64,000 nucleotides of DNA from DATEOR01 sp963766725 (GCA_963766725.1 CAVYBK010000004.1:62001-126000); one strand, 5' to 3'; positions 26,174 through 34,084 are shown, counted from the first letter of the stretch. Notes: generated by a model not told the origin, from the sequence alone. Numbers and translations are program-made.

Positions 26174-28624
26174 CTAGACGACCAGGTTCACGAGCCGTCC
26201 GGGGACGACGATGGCCTTCTTCACCTCTTTGCCGTCGAGGTGAGCGGCGACCCGCGGAAGCTCCTTGGCGCGCGCGACGAGCTCGTCGTCGTCAAGCCCG
26301 GCAGGCACCTCGACCCGGCCGCGCACGCGGCCGTTCACCTGGACGACGAGCTCGAAGGTCTCGCGCTCGAGGAGAGCGGGATCGGCCTCGGGCCACTCCG
26401 CGCTCCAGAGCCGCTCGTGGCCGAGTCGCTGCCAAAGCTCCTCGGCGATGTGCGGAACGTACGGCTGGATGAGGCTGACCGCGGTCTCCGTCGCGAAGTG
26501 CACCGCGGCCGCCTGATCCGGGTCGTCCTTGGCCACGTAGGTGTCGTTCACGAGCTCGATGACCGCGGCGATCGGAGTGTTGAACTGGAAGCGGCGCTCG
26601 ATGTCGTCGGAGACCTTGGCGATGGTCTCGTGGGTCTTGCGGACGAGCGGCCCCTCGGGCTCGCCGTCCGCCGGGCCTGCCTCCACGACCTCGAGGCCGA
26701 GCCGCCAGAGGCGGCCGAGGAAGCGGAACATCCCCTCGATGCCCGCGTCCTGCCACTCCTTGTCGTCCTCGGCCGGGCCCATGTAGAGGACGTAGAGGCG
26801 GACCGCCTCGGCCCCATAGCGCTCGACCATCTCGTCAGGGGCGACGACGTTCCCCTTCGACTTGGACATCTTCGCGCCGCGGTAATGGAGCATCCCCTGG
26901 TTGAAGAGTCGCGCGAACGGCTCCTGGAAGCCGACGATCCCGAGGTCGTACATGACCTTCGTGAAGAAGCGCGCGTAGAGGAGGTGCAGGATCGCGTGCT
27001 CGATCCCGCCGATGTACTGGTTGACGGGCAGCCAGTAGTCGACCATGCCGCGGTCGAACGGCGCCCCGTCGTTTTTGGGGTCGCAGTAGCGGAGGAAGTA
27101 CCAGGAGGAGTCGACGAAGGTGTCCATGGTGTCCGTCTCGCGCCGGGCCGGGCCACCGCACTTCGGGCAGGTCGTCGCCACCCAGTCCTCGGCGGCGGCA
27201 AGCGGCGAGCGCCCCTTCGGCACGTACTCCTCGACCTCGGGGAGGAGCACAGGCAGGTCGTCCTCGGGCACGGGCACGAGACCGCACTCGTCGCAGTAGA
27301 GAATCGGGATCGGGCAGCCCCAGTAGCGCTGGCGGGAGAGCAGCCAGTCGCGCAGGCGGAAGCTGACCGCCGGCCTGCCCCGCTCGCGCGACTCGAGCCA
27401 TGTGACGATCGCCTTCTTCGCCTCGGGGCTCGTCATCGCGGAGAACTGCGCCGAGTCGACGAGCACCTCGTCGTCGGAGTGCGGGACGAACGCCTCGTCC
27501 TCCGGCACCTCGCCGTCAGCCGGGGCGATGACTGTCTTGATGGGCAGCTCGAAGCGCTTTGCGAACGCGTAGTCGCGCTCGTCGTGGGCGGGCACGGCCA
27601 TGATCGCTCCGGTGCCGTACTCCATGAGCACGTAGTCGGAGACCCAAATCGGAAGCCGGTTGTCGTTGACCGGGTTCGTGACGAACCGCCCGGTGGAGAC
27701 CCCGGTCTTCTCCTTCTCGGGGTCGGCGCGCTCGGCAACCGGGCGGCCTGCCGCATGGCGCACGTAATCCATGACCTCCTGTTCGTGCGGAGTCCCCTTC
27801 ACCAGGCGCTCGACGAGCGCATGCTCGGGCGCGAGGACGAAGAACGTGGCGCCGAAGAGCGTGTCGGGGCGCGTCGTGAAGACGGGGATGTCGATGTCGA
27901 GCTCCTCGATCCGGAAGACGACCTCCGCCCCTTCCGAACGCCCGATCCAGTTGCGCTGCATCGTGAGCACGCGCTCGGGCCAGGACTCGAGCATCGCCAT
28001 GTCGTCGAGGAGCCGGTCGGCGTAGGCGGTGATCCGGAAGAACCACTGCTCCAGCGTGCGCGCCTCGACCTCCCAGCCGCAGCGCTCGCAGTGTCCGTCG
28101 ATCACCTGCTCGTTCGCGAGCACGGTCTGGTCGTTCGGGCACCAGTTGACGATCGCGCCCTTGCGATACGCGAGGCCCGCCTCGAAGAACTTGAGGAAGA
28201 GCCACTGCGTCCAGTGGTAGTAGTCGGGCTCGGCGGTGGAGAGCTCACGGCTCCAGTCGATCGACCACCCGAGGCGCTTCATCTGCTCGCGGATCGCGGC
28301 GATGTTCCGGTTCGTCACGTCGCGCGGGTGCTTGCCCTCGCGGATGGCAGCGTTCTCGGCGGGAAGCCCGAACGCGTCGTAGCCGATCGGCCTGAGCACG
28401 GTGAAGCCGCGCCTACGGCGGATGTGCGCGACGACGTCTCCGAGCGTGTAGTTGAGGACGTGGCCCATGTGCAGCTCGCCCGACGGGTACGGGAGCATCT
28501 CGAGCACGTACGTGTGCTCCCGGGGCGCGTCGTCTGGAGACGGGTTCGGGACGACGAAAGCGCCTTCGCGCTCCCATTCGGCCTGCCACTTGGCCTCGAT
28601 CGCCTGCGGGTCGTACCGGTCCAT
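26174..28624 (-). CDS. leuS: Leucyl-tRNA synthetase
   Basis: An 816-residue class I synthetase charging tRNA-Leu. The HIGH motif appears as HMGH (in GELHMGHVLNYTLGD), the KMSKS motif as AKMSKSKGN, and the editing domain carries TTRPDTLFGATF and GTGAIMAVPAHDERD. A zinc ribbon (CPKCGGPARRETDTMDTF) is bacterial-type. The gene is divergent from plsC; its -10-like TAGTCT sits 12 bases before the ATG. Confidence 0.97.
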   Translation of the reverse strand: MDRYDPQAIEAKWQAEWEREGAFVVPNPSPDDAPREHTYVLEMLPYPSGELHMGHVLNYTLGDVVAHIRRRRGFTVLRPIGYDAFGLPAENAAIREGKHPRDVTNRNIAAIREQMKRLGWSIDWSRELSTAEPDYYHWTQWLFLKFFEAGLAYRKGAIVNWCPNDQTVLANEQVIDGHCERCGWEVEARTLEQWFFRITAYADRLLDDMAMLESWPERVLTMQRNWIGRSEGAEVVFRIEELDIDIPVFTTRPDTLFGATFFVLAPEHALVERLVKGTPHEQEVMDYVRHAAGRPVAERADPEKEKTGVSTGRFVTNPVNDNRLPIWVSDYVLMEYGTGAIMAVPAHDERDYAFAKRFELPIKTVIAPADGEVPEDEAFVPHSDDEVLVDSAQFSAMTSPEAKKAIVTWLESRERGRPAVSFRLRDWLLSRQRYWGCPIPILYCDECGLVPVPEDDLPVLLPEVEEYVPKGRSPLAAAEDWVATTCPKCGGPARRETDTMDTFVDSSWYFLRYCDPKNDGAPFDRGMVDYWLPVNQYIGGIEHAILHLLYARFFTKVMYDLGIVGFQEPFARLFNQGMLHYRGAKMSKSKGNVVAPDEMVERYGAEAVRLYVLYMGPAEDDKEWQDAGIEGMFRFLGRLWRLGLEVVEAGPADGEPEGPLVRKTHETIAKVSDDIERRFQFNTPIAAVIELVNDTYVAKDDPDQAAAVHFATETAVSLIQPYVPHIAEELWQRLGHERLWSAEWPEADPALLERETFELVVQVNGRVRGRVEVPAGLDDDELVARAKELPRVAAHLDGKEVKKAIVVPGRLVNLVV

Positions 28625-28636
28625 CAGCGTTCCACG

Positions 28637-28642
28637 AGACTA
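28637..28642 (-). promoter_or_regulatory. leuS: Candidate -10 for leuS
   Basis: Minus-strand TAGTCT, 12 bases before the leuS ATG. It overlaps the palindrome CTAGCGCTAG (28640-28649) that also contains the start of the plsC -10. Confidence 0.42.
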
Positions 28643-28646
28643 GCGC

Positions 28647-28652
28647 TAGACT
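28647..28652 (+). promoter_or_regulatory. Candidate -10 for leaderless plsC
   Basis: TAGACT ends seven bases before the plsC GTG. It faces the leuS -10 across CTAGCGCTAG, so the two promoters would compete for polymerase. Confidence 0.42.
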
Positions 28653-28659
28653 CGCGTGG

Positions 28660-29427
28660 GTGTCCGCGCCCGGCAGACTCGTCTCGAAGCTGTGGGGAAG
28701 CGACCCCGAGCGGATGTGGACCTGGGCCCGCCGTCTCGTCGCTCCGACGACGATGTGGCTCGCACCCTCCTACGGCTACGGGCTCGAACGCGTGCCGGCT
28801 ACGGGTGGCGGCGTCGCGGCGATCAACCACTTGTCGGCGATCGACCCGACCCTCGTGGGGGGCCTCTCTCCGCGGACGCTCTACTTCATGGCCAAGGCCG
28901 AGCTCCTGGAGATGCCCGTCGTCGGCGACGTCCTCATGTGGACGGGCGCATTTCCCGTCCGGCGGGGGGAAGGCGACCGCGACTCGCTGCGCCTCGCCCG
29001 TGAGATCGCACGCGAGGGGCACATGGTCGGCGTCTTCGTCGAGGGAACGCGGCAGAAATTCGGCTATCCGGGCGACGTGCTCCCGGGAGCGATGATGATC
29101 GCGCTCCAGGAGGAGGTCCCCATCGTGCCCTGCGGCGTCTATTCCTTCGGATGGTCGCGCAGGAACCGGATCCCGTGCGCGGTCGTCTGGGGAGAGCCGA
29201 TCGATCTCGGCCCGATCCCGAAGTCGGGCCGCGGCTACAAGCGCGCGGCCGAGCTCGTCGGCGACGAGATCCGCCACCTCTGGCGGCAGGCGGGCGAGGC
29301 GATCGCTGCCGGCTTCCCCGAGACGCTGCCCGACGGTGCGCGGCGATCAGGACGTGTCTACCCGCCGTTCCGCGACGTCACGGCGACGCCGAGCTCCTCC
29401 ACGAGCGTGAAGAAGGCGGCCGCGTAG
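28660..29427 (+). CDS. 1-acyl-glycerol-3-phosphate acyltransferase (PlsC family)
   Basis: A 255-residue acyltransferase that would make phosphatidic acid from lysophosphatidic acid at the membrane. The HX4D motif is NHLSAID (56-62), the substrate motif is VEGTRQ (near 127-132), and VPIVPCGVY is motif IV. A hydrophobic helix precedes the active site. The GTG start at 28660 fits the leaderless TAGACT. Its last 70 bases overlap the convergent nucleotidyltransferase. Confidence 0.88.
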   Translation: MSAPGRLVSKLWGSDPERMWTWARRLVAPTTMWLAPSYGYGLERVPATGGGVAAINHLSAIDPTLVGGLSPRTLYFMAKAELLEMPVVGDVLMWTGAFPVRRGEGDRDSLRLAREIAREGHMVGVFVEGTRQKFGYPGDVLPGAMMIALQEEVPIVPCGVYSFGWSRRNRIPCAVVWGEPIDLGPIPKSGRGYKRAAELVGDEIRHLWRQAGEAIAAGFPETLPDGARRSGRVYPPFRDVTATPSSSTSVKKAAA

Positions 29428-29927
29428 GGCGAGCCGGCCGTGCGCGCGCGCACGTCGTCCCACTCGATCTGCTCGCGGAGGCTGCGCGCGATCAGCAGCA
29501 CCGCTTTGTAGTCCAACGAGTTCTCGTCCAGCGCGAGGAGCTTCGTCACGAGCACGTCGTCGAGCGTCATGACGAGCATGGGCTGCGCCTCGACCTCGAG
29601 CATCTCGGCGCGGGCGAGCACCTCGTCCGTGATCGCGACGCCGACCGGCGAGAAGATGATGTCCACCATGACGTCCTCGTCGAAGGCCTTGTAGAGCCAG
29701 CCCTCGGACGGCTTCTCCGGACGCAGGCCGATCGCCGCGAGGGTCGCAAGCGCCTGCTCGGCGTCCTCAGGCTTCACCATCAGGTCCAGGTCGTGGTCGG
29801 ACTCGGGGCCCCCGCGCACCCAGCACGCGAGGCCGCCGCCGAGCATGAACGGGATGCCGGCCTCGCGCAGCGCCCCGGCGGAGCGCTTCAGCGTGGCGAG
29901 CATGGCGGGGAAGCTCTCGTTGGACAT
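29358..29927 (-). CDS. Nucleotidyltransferase-fold protein
   Basis: A 189-residue protein with the minimal nucleotidyltransferase signature GGGLACWVRGG...DHDLDLMV (residues 30-51), as in AbiEii-like and aminoglycoside-type transferases. The remaining sequence is helical (LDDVLVTKLLALDENSLDYK). There is no adjacent AbiEi-like antitoxin or partner, so a toxin role is not supported. It is divergent from the phosphoesterase with only 30 bases between starts, and its 3' end overlaps plsC by 70 bases. Confidence 0.78.
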   Translation of the reverse strand: MSNESFPAMLATLKRSAGALREAGIPFMLGGGLACWVRGGPESDHDLDLMVKPEDAEQALATLAAIGLRPEKPSEGWLYKAFDEDVMVDIIFSPVGVAITDEVLARAEMLEVEAQPMLVMTLDDVLVTKLLALDENSLDYKAVLLIARSLREQIEWDDVRARTAGSPYAAAFFTLVEELGVAVTSRNGG

Positions 29928-29941
29928 TGGCACGATGCGGG

Positions 29942-29947
29942 TACCCT
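29942..29947 (+). promoter_or_regulatory. Candidate -10 for the phosphoesterase
   Basis: TACCCT ends ten bases before the ATG. It lies within the palindrome GGGTACCC (29939-29946), centred in the 30-base gap to the divergent nucleotidyltransferase, whose minus-strand counterpart would be TACCCG. Confidence 0.35.
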
Positions 29948-29957
29948 CCTGGCCCGG

Positions 29958-30686
29958 ATGACGAAACGGGAGGCCATCCGGGTCGCCGCAGCGGGCGACA
30001 TCCACTGCAGCGAGGAGAACCGGGCTGCGGTGGCTGCGGCCTTCGCCGGAATCGCCGCCCAGGTCGACGCAATCCTCGTCGCCGGCGACCTGACCACCTT
30101 CGGGGAGCCCGAGCAGGCCGAGGTGCTCGCAGACGCCTGCCGCGAGCTGGAGATACCGGTCGTCACCGTTCTCGGCAACCACGACTGGCACGCGAACCGG
30201 GCCGACGAGATCGTCGAGGTCCTGTCCGCGGCCGGAATCGTCGTGCTCGACCGGAGCTGGACGGTGCTGGACTGCGGCGACACCAAGGTCGGCGTGGTCG
30301 GCACCAAGGGGTTCGTGGGCGGCTTTCCCGACTCGACGCTGACCGACTTCGGCGAGCCGATCATGCGCGCGGTCTACGCGGAGACGACCGACGAGGTCGA
30401 GGCGCTCGACCGCGGGCTCCGGGCCGTCGCCGACTGCCCGGTCCGCATCGTGCTCCTCCACTACGCGCCGACCTCCTCGACGATCGAGGGCGAGCCGCCC
30501 GGGATCTGGGCGTTTCTCGGCAGCGACCGCCTCGGCCGCCCGATCGCCGACCACCTGCCGGACCTCGTCCTCCACGGCCACGGTCACGCCGGCACGTACG
30601 AGGGCTTCGTCGGTGCGGTCCCGGTCTACAACGTCTCGCTCCCGGTCATGGGCCGGGACTTCGCGGTCTTCGAACTCGAGCGATGA
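29958..30686 (+). CDS. Calcineurin-like metallophosphoesterase
   Basis: A 242-residue dimetal phosphoesterase. The ordered motifs are AAGDIHCS (D-x-H), VAGDLTTFGE (GDxxxxG), LGNHDWH (GNHD), VLLHYAP and HGHGHAGTYEG (GH-x-H). No signal or membrane segment is seen, so it acts in the cytoplasm; the substrate cannot be read from the sequence. I use the ATG at 29958 because the long upstream frame is antisense to the nucleotidyltransferase and plsC. Confidence 0.85.
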   Translation: MTKREAIRVAAAGDIHCSEENRAAVAAAFAGIAAQVDAILVAGDLTTFGEPEQAEVLADACRELEIPVVTVLGNHDWHANRADEIVEVLSAAGIVVLDRSWTVLDCGDTKVGVVGTKGFVGGFPDSTLTDFGEPIMRAVYAETTDEVEALDRGLRAVADCPVRIVLLHYAPTSSTIEGEPPGIWAFLGSDRLGRPIADHLPDLVLHGHGHAGTYEGFVGAVPVYNVSLPVMGRDFAVFELER

Positions 30687-30737
30687 ATCGGTACGCGATG
30701 TTTCCAGCCAGCCGATCGCCGGGGAAACTCAGCGCCG

Positions 30738-30745
30738 AAAGGAGG
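30738..30745 (+). promoter_or_regulatory. Ribosome binding site of the 25-residue peptide
   Basis: AAAGGAGG, one of the best Shine-Dalgarno sequences in the window, four bases before a TTG. It decides the start of the small gene. Confidence 0.7.
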
Positions 30746-30749
30746 TTCA

Positions 30750-30827
30750 TTGAGCGTTCTTTGGATAATCCTCATAGTCATCCTGGTTCTCGCGCTTCTG
30801 GGCTTCTTCTCGCGCGGTTACTGGTAG
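30750..30827 (+). CDS. 25-residue hydrophobic membrane peptide
   Basis: A tiny gene starting with TTG after a strong AAAGGAGG and ending at TAG. The product is one transmembrane helix followed by a short aromatic-basic tail (FFSRGYW). It resembles the small DUF3309-like or phage-holin-sized membrane peptides found in many actinobacteria, but no family can be assigned from 25 residues. It follows the phosphoesterase by about 60 bases and may be transcribed with it. Confidence 0.6.
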   Translation: MSVLWIILIVILVLALLGFFSRGYW

Positions 30828-30896
30828 GACCTCGACGCACGTAGAACGGGCCGCCTGGCCCTTGCCGGGCGGCCGTCGTTCGGGCACGGTGTGTAG

Positions 30897-31675
30897 GTGC
30901 ACTTGCCCGAGATCCTTCGGCGTGCCGATGCGTGCCAATCCCTCCCCCGGCTCGGGGGCATGGCGCGCCCTGACGGCGTGGTCATCGTCAGCGAGCGGTT
31001 CTGGGCTTTCGCCCGCAGGGACGGGCAGCTGATCGAGGGCCGGATGCCGTCCGCACCGGCATCGCTCGCCCGCGTCCCGCTCGCACGCGGCCTCGCGCGG
31101 CTGGCCATGTCGGTCGCGCCGCTCTTCCGGACGGAGCGGAGTGGCGAAGAAGGGCGAGCGCAGGATCCTCCTGCTCGCGATCTTCGCTCCCTTCGCGTTC
31201 GTCTTCCTTCCTTCGACGTTCGCGCATGATCGGCTGGGCGGCCGTCACCGTCGGCCTCATTCTCTGGATCTTCCGCGGGCGAACGCTGAACCTCCACGGC
31301 GCCGAGCACCGGGCGATCGCAGCGGTCGAGCAGCGCTCCCTCGAATCGACCTGGGAGGGCACGGCGATGCCGTCGCGCTTCTCGCCTCGCTGCGGGACGA
31401 ACTTCGCCGCCCTCGTCCTCCCCGTCACCGTTCTGGCGGAGCGGGTCTGGCCGTTTCAGGCGGCGCTCTGGACGCCCGCGGTCGTGACCGTGCTCTCGCT
31501 GGCCCTGACGATGGAGCTCTGGCGCGCGGTGCAGGAGTCCAGCCGCCGCGGCGCCCGCCTGCTCCTCCTCCCCGGTCTCGCGCTCCAGCGGGCGACGACG
31601 CGGGAGCCGGAGGTGGACGAGACGCGCGTCGCCCTGCAGGCGGTCGCGTCCGTCCTCCGCCGCGAGCTCGACTGA
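30897..31675 (+). CDS. DUF1385 membrane protein, broken by two single-base insertions
   Basis: Three consecutive frames join into one DUF1385-type protein: RLGGMARPDGVVIVSERFWAF in the first, the membrane helix KKGERRILLLAIFAPF in the second, and IGWAAVTVGLILWIFRGRTLNLHGAEHR in the third. The LHGAEHR motif is the family signature. Removing one base near 31134-31138 and one near 31225 gives about 258 residues. The same kind of insertion affects several other genes here, so error is more likely than decay. The role is unknown. The GTG at 30897 is a guess for the start; an ATG lies at 30960. Confidence 0.68.
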
Positions 31676-31714
31676 GGGTTTCCTGAGCGCTCTCTCCCGG
31701 CCGATACAGGCCGG

Positions 31715-32281
31715 GTGCGGCCCTATGCCCCTCTCCTGATCGTCCTGGCGATCCCGCTTCTGCTCATCGTGGCCGTCCAGCAGGAGCAGCGCTCGAACGA
31801 GCACCGGCTCGCGGACATCGCGAGCGACATCGCGGGCCGCGACGTCGAGGTCCATTGCCCTGGTCTCCTCTCGCGTCTCGCCGAAGTCTCCGCCCACGCG
31901 GGAACCGTGTTCTTCGACGAGCGCGGGCGGCCGGCGGACTTCACCGACCTCGACGAGGAGACGTGCTCCGAGCTCGACCGCTTCGCCGAGGGCAAGACCG
32001 GCCAGGGCGAGCAGGCCAAGGTGGCCCGGGCGCTCCACGTGCTCGCGCACGAATCGTCGCACCTTGCAGGGGTGAGGGACGAGGCGGCCGCCGATTGCTA
32101 CGGCCTGCAGCGGACGGCGTTCGTCGCGGAGAGCCTCGGCGCGGATCCTGCGGAGGGCCAGCGCCTCGCACGGCTCGCGCTCGCCGAGCGCGCGATCACG
32201 GCCCCGGCCGACTACCGCTCGTCCGAATGCCACGACGGCGGGGCGCTCGACCTCGACCGCGCGTCGGCCGTCTGGCCCTAG
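31715..32281 (+). CDS. Membrane-anchored protein with HESSH zinc motif
   Basis: A 188-residue protein with one N-terminal helix (residues 4-21) and an extracytoplasmic domain. It carries HESSH (112-116), then RDEAAAD with Glu123 and Asp127, so the layout HExxH-x6-ExxxD resembles a small gluzincin metallopeptidase. Three to four cysteines (near 48, 84, 128, 173) could form disulfides. I do not recognise the family. The GTG at 31715 is the start used. It lies 39 bases after the DUF1385 gene, possibly in one unit. Confidence 0.65.
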   Translation: MRPYAPLLIVLAIPLLLIVAVQQEQRSNEHRLADIASDIAGRDVEVHCPGLLSRLAEVSAHAGTVFFDERGRPADFTDLDEETCSELDRFAEGKTGQGEQAKVARALHVLAHESSHLAGVRDEAAADCYGLQRTAFVAESLGADPAEGQRLARLALAERAITAPADYRSSECHDGGALDLDRASAVWP

Positions 32282-32335
32282 CGGTCGCGTTTACGCCGGG
32301 CCGTACGGGCACTCCTCCCGAAGGAAGATCGGCCG

Positions 32336-32791
32336 TTAGGAGAGCTCGACGCGGTCGATCGTGACCGGCTCGCGCGGCCGGTCGCTCCCGTCGCGGTCGA
32401 CCCCCGAGATCTCGTCCACGACGTCCATCCCGGAGCTCACCCGGCCGAAAACGGTGTGCTTCCCGTCCAGCCACGGTGCCGCCTCGGTCGTGACGATGAA
32501 GAACTGGCTCCCGTTCGTGTCCGGGCCGCTGTTGGCCATCGCGAGCGCGCCGCGCTCGACGCGGTGCTCATTGGGCTCGTCCTCGAACTGGTAGCCCGGG
32601 CCGCCCGTCCCGTCTCCACGAGGGCAGCCGCCCTGGATCATGAAGTCGGGGATGACGCGATGGAACGTGATCCCGTCGTAGAAGCCGTCCTTCGAGAGCT
32701 TCACGAAGTTGTCGACGGTCTTGGGCGCGTCCTCCTCGAAGAGCTCGACCTCGATCGCGCCGTGATTGGTGTGCAGGGTTGCTTGGCTCAT
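32336..32791 (-). CDS. Cyclophilin-type peptidyl-prolyl isomerase
   Basis: A 151-residue cytoplasmic cyclophilin that isomerises X-Pro bonds. The motifs are FHRVIPDFMIQGG, the PGYQFEDE loop, ALAMANSGPDTNGSQFFI and HTVFGRV. The ATG at 32791 is supported by TACGGT ending six bases upstream; longer reading crosses tRNA-Ala and is not protein-like. There is no signal peptide. Confidence 0.94.
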   Translation of the reverse strand: MSQATLHTNHGAIEVELFEEDAPKTVDNFVKLSKDGFYDGITFHRVIPDFMIQGGCPRGDGTGGPGYQFEDEPNEHRVERGALAMANSGPDTNGSQFFIVTTEAAPWLDGKHTVFGRVSSGMDVVDEISGVDRDGSDRPREPVTIDRVELS

Positions 32792-32797
32792 CGGGCC

Positions 32798-32803
32798 ACC
32801 GTA
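32798..32803 (-). promoter_or_regulatory. Candidate -10 for leaderless cyclophilin gene
   Basis: Minus-strand TACGGT ending six bases before the ATG. Confidence 0.35.
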
Positions 32804-32840
32804 GCGGAACGCCTCGCCATGGTGCAGGTAGGCCGGGAAG

Positions 32841-32913
32841 TGGAGCCAACGGGACTCGAACCCGTGACCTTCTGGCTGCCAGCCAGACGCTCTCCCAACT
32901 GAGCTATGGCCCC
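32841..32913 (-). tRNA. tRNA-Ala (GGC)
   Basis: A 73-base cloverleaf on the minus strand. The acceptor stem GGGGCCA pairs with TGGCTCC and includes the G3-U70 pair that identifies alanine. The anticodon loop is CTGGCAG, giving GGC, which reads GCC codons. The T arm is GTTCGAG-type with A73 at the end; CCA is not encoded. Confidence 0.95.
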
Positions 32914-32922
32914 GCGGAGCGC

Positions 32923-32928
32923 AGTTTA
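32923..32928 (-). promoter_or_regulatory. Candidate -10 of tRNA-Ala
   Basis: Minus-strand TAAACT, nine bases before the mature 5' end. No -35 match at usual spacing was found. Confidence 0.4.
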
Positions 32929-32973
32929 GCGGAGGGGCGTTTGTCTCCCGAGAGAGCCGGGGACCGACAACGT

Positions 32974-33138
32974 GTGACCGAGAAGACCGACTACAGCCCA
33001 GTCGTCGAGGAGACCGGCGACGCCGAGAAGCGCCGCGAGCGCCGCAAGTGGGAGACGTTCCTCTGGGGAGCGCACGCGTTCTGGGTCTACGCGCTCGTCC
33101 TCGCCGGGATCGTGTTGCTCGTGCTCTGGCTGGCCTAG
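32974..33138 (+). CDS. Small single-pass membrane protein (54 residues)
   Basis: A 54-residue protein with a charged N-terminal half (residues 1-29, with RKWE) and one C-terminal helix ending in LLVLWLA. It starts at a GTG in a frame that is shadow further upstream (it crosses the tRNA). It converges on rsfS, sharing CTAG for both stops (33135-33138). The function is unknown. Confidence 0.6.
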   Translation: MTEKTDYSPVVEETGDAEKRRERRKWETFLWGAHAFWVYALVLAGIVLLVLWLA

Positions 33139-33518
33139 TTGGCCGCCGCCAGCTCCACCGACGGCACGTCGCCCCAGAGGTCCTCGAGCCGGTAGAAGTC
33201 GCGCGCCTCGGGCGTGAAGACGTGCAGGACGACGTCGAGGTAGTCGGCGAGGATCCACTTCGCTTCACCGCCCCCATGCACGTTCCGGGGCGAGAGCTTG
33301 GCTTCCTTCTTCAGGCGCTCGTGCACCTCGTCGTAGATCGCCTTGGCCTGGCGGGGGTTTCCGCCGGTGGCCAGCACGAAGTAGTCGGTGTAGCTGCACA
33401 CCGGGCGCATGTCGAGGATGACAACATCCCTCGCCAGCTTCTCCTGGGCGAGCTGAGCGATTCGGCGAGCTTGTTCGAGCGACGTCAGCGGGTCAGAAAC
33501 TCCTCGATTACGACCCAC
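33135..33518 (-). CDS. rsfS: Ribosomal silencing factor RsfS
   Basis: A 127-residue RsfS/Iojap protein, which binds uL14 and keeps subunits apart in stationary phase. Motifs are VVILDMRPVCSYTDYFVLATG and the WILADYLDVVLHVFTPEARDFYRLEDLW block. The GTG at 33518 gives a few extra residues; a GAGGAG Shine-Dalgarno (about 33500) suggests that translation may begin a little later, near the SLEQARR segment, although no standard start is obvious there. Confidence 0.92.
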   Translation of the reverse strand: MGRNRGVSDPLTSLEQARRIAQLAQEKLARDVVILDMRPVCSYTDYFVLATGGNPRQAKAIYDEVHERLKKEAKLSPRNVHGGGEAKWILADYLDVVLHVFTPEARDFYRLEDLWGDVPSVELAAAN

Positions 33519-33526
33519 TCAGGGTA

Positions 33527-34084
33527 TCACCGGTAAAGGCCGAGCCGGTCGATCTCGGCGGCCACCGCGAGCGGCACGAGCCCGTCCACCGGCTCGCCGC
33601 GGGCGGCACGCGCGCGGATCTCCGTCCCTGAGATCGGAAGCTCGGGCATGTCGAAGAGTTGGACGCGATCGGGCCGCTCGAGTCCCTGGAGAACGGGGTC
33701 GAGCGCCTCGGGCGGGAACCCCGGCCGGGTCGCAACGCCGAGCCGCACCTCCTCGAGCACGCCGTTCGGATCCTTCCACGAGAGGAAGTTCGCGAACTCG
33801 TCGGCACCGACGAGGAAGATGGCGTCGCCGAACCGCCCGCCGCGGACGGCGTCGGCGGTGTAGCGGTGCTCCTCGGCCACGACTTCCGTGCGCGGCAGGC
33901 CTGCGAACGCGAGCTCCGCGAGCCCGAAGCGGGTCGGGAAGTCGAGCACGACGTGCCGGTGCCCGGGGTCGACGACGACGAGAGCAAGGAGACGCTCCAG
34001 GGCGAAGTGCTCGAGCGCGGTCTCGGCAAGCGTGACATGGCCGTTGTGCGGCGGGTCGAACGCGCCGCCGAAGAGACCTGTCAT
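33527..34084 (-). CDS. nadD: Nicotinate-nucleotide adenylyltransferase
   Basis: A 185-residue NadD that makes nicotinate adenine dinucleotide in NAD synthesis. The nucleotide-binding motif is GGAFDPPHNGH near the N-terminus, and ISGTEIR is the C-terminal phosphate-binding motif. Its ATG overlaps the obgE stop as ATGA. Confidence 0.94.
   Translation of the reverse strand: MTGLFGGAFDPPHNGHVTLAETALEHFALERLLALVVVDPGHRHVVLDFPTRFGLAELAFAGLPRTEVVAEEHRYTADAVRGGRFGDAIFLVGADEFANFLSWKDPNGVLEEVRLGVATRPGFPPEALDPVLQGLERPDRVQLFDMPELPISGTEIRARAARGEPVDGLVPLAVAAEIDRLGLYR

Noticed and set aside
26240..29095. A 951-codon open frame antisense to leuS
   Set aside because: It arises from GC-rich codon positions of leuS and the proteins read as Arg/Ala/Val shadows.
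29358..29927. The nucleotidyltransferase as an AbiE-type toxin
   Set aside because: No adjacent antitoxin-like gene is present and the neighbours are housekeeping genes; only the fold is supported.
30960..31229. A separate short gene from the first DUF1385 frame
   Set aside because: The sequence continues smoothly into the next two frames as one family, so it is one broken gene rather than three.
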